DNA from: JAPLNB01 sp964451955
Lineage (GTDB): Bacteria; Planctomycetota; Phycisphaerae; Tepidisphaerales; Tepidisphaeraceae
Direction of reading: 5' to 3'
Assembly: GCA_964451955.1 (NCBI GenBank)
Contig: CAYVKG010000064.1
Location: forward strand, 1-27,178
DNA length: 27,178 bases
The position numbers and the translations under genes are program-made. The stretch's first letter is position 1; each line of letters opens with the position of its first letter. Of the stretch, positions 24,949-27,178 are shown in pieces. The notes under the pieces were generated by a model. That model saw nothing but the letters and a program-made list of their open reading frames with translations, had not been told where the DNA came from and ran no database searches.

Positions 24949-25275
24949 GGAGATCCACCCATCATGCCGAGTCGGCGCGGAACCTCCGAGAAGGTCCTTG
25001 CGCATGCGGGCTGCCACCATGTACGGGGGGTCGATCAATCCGGACGCGCCAACTCAGCCATCCTCTCGCTAAACACCGAGAATTCCCTGGCTCCACTACC
25101 CTGCGCCTTTTTCACCAACACCACGCACACACGCCCATTACGTACTCGCGCCGCTATTGATATCACCCCGCATACTCATCCGCAACACCAAACCCTCCAG
25201 ATTCCCATACACCTAATCCGCATATCCACAGTACCGTATCCCCCCCCACTCAAACCCCTTCACCACACCCTCCAT

Positions 25276-25305
25276 TTGCACCTCCCCGTCAACCTCGCTT
25301 ATCCT
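25276..25305 (+). promoter_or_regulatory. Candidate promoter for the amidohydrolase fusion
   Basis: TTGCAC (25276-25281), 18 bases, TATCCT (25300-25305). It resembles the TTGCAT promoter proposed before the Gfo/Idh gene. The start would fall just before AAAGGAG at 25313-25319, giving a very short leader. Confidence 0.35.
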
Positions 25306-25328
25306 CTCCGCCAAAGGAGAACCCGCCC

Positions 25329-27086
25329 ATGCCGGCCCCCACCCTCATTCTCGCTCTCTTCCTCCTCTGCTTCCTCAACCCCCACCTCGCCTTCGCCCAG
25401 CAAGACCTCGCCGACGTCAAAAAACAGGCCGACCAGTGGCGCGCCGAACGCCGACTCATCGACCTCCACCAACACATCAACTTCACCCCCGAACACCTCG
25501 CTCGCGCTGTCAGAATCGCCGACTCCGTCGGCATCGGCGTCATCACCAACCTCGGCACCGGCACCGTCACCCCACGACCCAATGGCCAACCCTCCGAATT
25601 CGAAACCAACAAACGACTGGCCGACACGCTCCACCCAGGACGTTTCATCCATTACATGATCCTCGACTACGCCGGATGGGACACCCCGGACTGGTCCCAA
25701 AATGCCGCCAAACAAATCGAACTGGGTCATCGCCTCGGCTCCGCCGGACTCAAAGAGTTCAAACGCCTCGGCCTCTACCTCCGCGACTCCCAAGGCAAAC
25801 TCATCCGCATCGACGACCCAAAACTTGACCCCGTCTGGAAACGCTGCGGCGAACTCAACATGCCCGTCTCCATCCACGTCGCCGACCCAAGAGCCTTCTG
25901 GCTCCCCTACAACGACAAGAACGAACGATGGAAAGAACTCAAAGACCACAAAAGCTGGTGGTTCGGCGACCCCGACAAATTCCCCCCGTGGAAAGAACTC
26001 CTCGAGTCCCTCAACCGCGTCATCGCTCGACACCCCAATACCACCTTCGTCGCCGTACACTTCGCCAACAACGCCGAAGAACTCGACTGGGTCGATCAGG
26101 CCCTCGACCGCTACCCCAATATGATGGCCGACCTCGCCGCTCGAATCCCCGAAATCGGCCGACATCACCCCGATGCCGTCCGAAATCTCTTCATCAAACA
26201 CCAGGACCGCATCTTCTTCGGCACCGACTTCATGGTCTATGACCGACTCATCCTCGGCTCCAGCGGCAACGAGCCCCCTCCCTCCGACGACGACGCCGCC
26301 GCCTTCTTCGCCAAACACTGGCGATGGCTCGAAACCCGCGACACCGATTGGCCACACATGACCCCCATCCAGGGCGACTGGAATATCTCCTCCATCGCAC
26401 TCCCCCCATCCGTCCTCCGAAAAATCCACTTTGACAACGCACGCCGCCTCCTCGCCAGGTCCCTCCCCCTCCCAACGATGTCCGCCTCCCGCATCCTGCG
26501 CGATTTTACCCCCGATGGCGCCCTCTCCAACCCCGCCTGGCGATCCGCCACTCCCGTCCGCCTCGAATACACCCTCCGCGATGCCTCCCCTCGACCTGAC
26601 CTGTCCACCACCGTCAGGTGCCTCTGGTCACCCACCAGCCTCTACTTCGCCTTCCAAGCCCCCTACACCCAACTCACCGTTTTCCAACCCCCCTCCCCCA
26701 CCAAACGCCTCGGCCTCTGGGACCGCGACGTCGTCGAAGTCTTCCTCGGCGCAGACCATGACAACATCAACCGCTATGCCGAGTTCGAAGTCGCCCCCAC
26801 CAACGAACGCCTCGACGTCACCATCGACCTGCCCAACAAAAACTTCGACTGGAACAGTGGCTTTGCCTCCGCCGTCCGCATCGACACCGCCGCCCACCTC
26901 TGGACCGCCGAAATACGCATCCCCATCGCCTCCTTCTCCTCCAAACCACCCGCCCCAAACACCCGCTACCGCCTCAACCTCTTCCGCTCCGACCGCGCCA
27001 ACAACGCCTTCCTCGCCTGGAGCCCAACCCTCACCCCCTCCACACACACCCCCTCCCGCTTCGGTAACCTCCTCCTCGCCGACTAA
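25329..27086 (+). CDS. Secreted amidohydrolase-2-type hydrolase fused to a CBM9-like domain
   Basis: A signal peptide with cleavage near AFA-QQ (21-25) implies export. The TIM-barrel amidohydrolase domain (about 40-380) has the metal-binding pair His47/His49 (DLHQH), His183 (SIHVAD), His244 (VAVHFANN) and Asp300 (FFGTDF). Lys142 (GLKEFK) may take part in the metal site. Such enzymes hydrolyse or decarboxylate small cyclic or carboxylated compounds. Residues about 390-585 form a carbohydrate-binding family 9-like beta-sandwich: LSNPAWRSATPV, SPTSLYFAFQ, LWDRDVVEVFLG, EFEVAPTNE, WTAEIRIPIASF and a final FGNLLL. AAAGGAG nine bases upstream supports ATG 25329. It is divergent from the giant gene. 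The substrate is unknown; a glycan-derived compound is a guess. Confidence 0.88.
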   Translation: MPAPTLILALFLLCFLNPHLAFAQQDLADVKKQADQWRAERRLIDLHQHINFTPEHLARAVRIADSVGIGVITNLGTGTVTPRPNGQPSEFETNKRLADTLHPGRFIHYMILDYAGWDTPDWSQNAAKQIELGHRLGSAGLKEFKRLGLYLRDSQGKLIRIDDPKLDPVWKRCGELNMPVSIHVADPRAFWLPYNDKNERWKELKDHKSWWFGDPDKFPPWKELLESLNRVIARHPNTTFVAVHFANNAEELDWVDQALDRYPNMMADLAARIPEIGRHHPDAVRNLFIKHQDRIFFGTDFMVYDRLILGSSGNEPPPSDDDAAAFFAKHWRWLETRDTDWPHMTPIQGDWNISSIALPPSVLRKIHFDNARRLLARSLPLPTMSASRILRDFTPDGALSNPAWRSATPVRLEYTLRDASPRPDLSTTVRCLWSPTSLYFAFQAPYTQLTVFQPPSPTKRLGLWDRDVVEVFLGADHDNINRYAEFEVAPTNERLDVTIDLPNKNFDWNSGFASAVRIDTAAHLWTAEIRIPIASFSSKPPAPNTRYRLNLFRSDRANNAFLAWSPTLTPSTHTPSRFGNLLLAD

Positions 27087-27117
27087 ACGCCCCCAGACAT
27101 CCACACCCCCTCCACAG

Positions 27118-27123
27118 TACAAT
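27118..27123 (+). promoter_or_regulatory. Candidate -10 box for the gene at the right edge
   Basis: TACAAT matches 5 of 6 consensus bases. It stands about 40 bases before the start at 27164, with a GGAGA ribosome binding site between. No clear -35 box is seen. Confidence 0.35.
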
Positions 27124-27163
27124 ACCCCCACGCCCATACTGAACCCCTGACCGGAGACCCCTC

Positions 27164-27178
27164 ATGCTCAGAGTCCCT
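27164..27178 (+). CDS. Start of an unidentified gene, cut by the window edge
   Basis: ATG at 27164 with GGAGA at 27153-27157 and an upstream -10-like box. Only five codons (MLRVP) are visible, so neither function nor family can be given. Confidence 0.5.

Larger units (their letters stand above)
24889..25328. other. 440-base divergent intergenic region with structured leader
   Basis: No convincing gene is present. Near the giant gene it holds a 9-bp hairpin (24927-24948) that is fully paired only as minus-strand RNA, a GCCGA-G-TCGGC palindrome (24966-24976), and a seven-codon open frame (24922-24899, minus) ending beside the ribosome binding site. A possible minus-strand promoter, TTGCGG-N17-TATCAA, lies near 25160-25190. 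The right end carries the promoter and ribosome binding site of the amidohydrolase. No known riboswitch class was recognised. Confidence 0.5.

Noticed and set aside
24926..25050. Possible cyclic-di-GMP-I (GEMM) riboswitch, suggested by CGCAAACC...GGCCT on the plus strand
   Set aside because: The other conserved GEMM blocks are missing and the nearest plus-strand gene is about 280 bases further on.
24921..25160. Short plus-strand open frame in the 440-base intergenic region
   Set aside because: No ribosome binding site, no recognisable protein features, and it lies over the structured minus-strand leader.
25299..26429. 376-codon minus-strand frame opposite the amidohydrolase
   Set aside because: Val/Gly/Glu-rich with no motif; the opposite strand carries intact metal-binding motifs and a signal peptide.
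1..27178. tRNA, rRNA, insertion sequence, integrase or attachment site
   Set aside because: None was recognised on reading either strand; no transposase or integrase motif appears in any gene.

Overview
The window looks like a scaffold from a planctomycete (Planctomycetota, perhaps Phycisphaerae-like), probably assembled from metagenomic reads. The evidence is a giant secreted protein with an N-terminal LEPR-XLL-like motif, dockerin, PKD and P-domain repeats, a PEP-CTERM protein, a prepilin peptidase with a long insert, a Gfo/Idh/MocA oxidoreductase beside a xylose-isomerase-type enzyme, and high GC content. Two runs of ten N (2096-2105 and 6952-6961) are scaffold gaps. Taxonomy is inferred from gene content only.

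Layout. Positions 9-2009 (+) hold an NB-ARC/TPR STAND protein whose N-terminus may lie off the edge. After a gap come a Gfo/Idh/MocA dehydrogenase (2238-3425, +) and a convergent XylA-like isomerase (3500-4543, -), separated by a bidirectional terminator. Next are a small proline-rich PEP-CTERM protein (4753-5361, +) and an HtrA-type protease (5501-6856, +). A second gap follows. The minus strand then carries a co-oriented series, in transcription order: shikimate kinase (aroK), prepilin peptidase, LapA-like membrane protein, OmpA-type lipoprotein and hisH. The essential pair pyrH-frr (10840-12149, +) converges directly on mtnN (12150-12917, -).

The centrepiece is a single minus-strand gene (13063-24888) encoding about 3941 residues: LEPR-XLL-like N-terminus, sialidase-like BNR repeats, six P-domains, a long second BNR propeller region, an Ig-like domain, seven PKD-like repeats, a dockerin and a terminal Ig-like domain. 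It reads as a very large extracellular or cell-surface protein. A 440-base leader/intergenic region with hairpins separates it from a divergent amidohydrolase-CBM9-like fusion (25329-27086, +). The first five codons of another gene close the window.

No known defence island, CRISPR array, insertion sequence, tRNA or rRNA was seen. The most unusual items are the giant protein's architecture and leader, the NB-ARC/TPR protein at the edge, a XylA-like enzyme with a changed metal ligand, a likely leaderless pyrH, an inverted repeat placed directly before hisH, and strand-dependent codon choice across the window.
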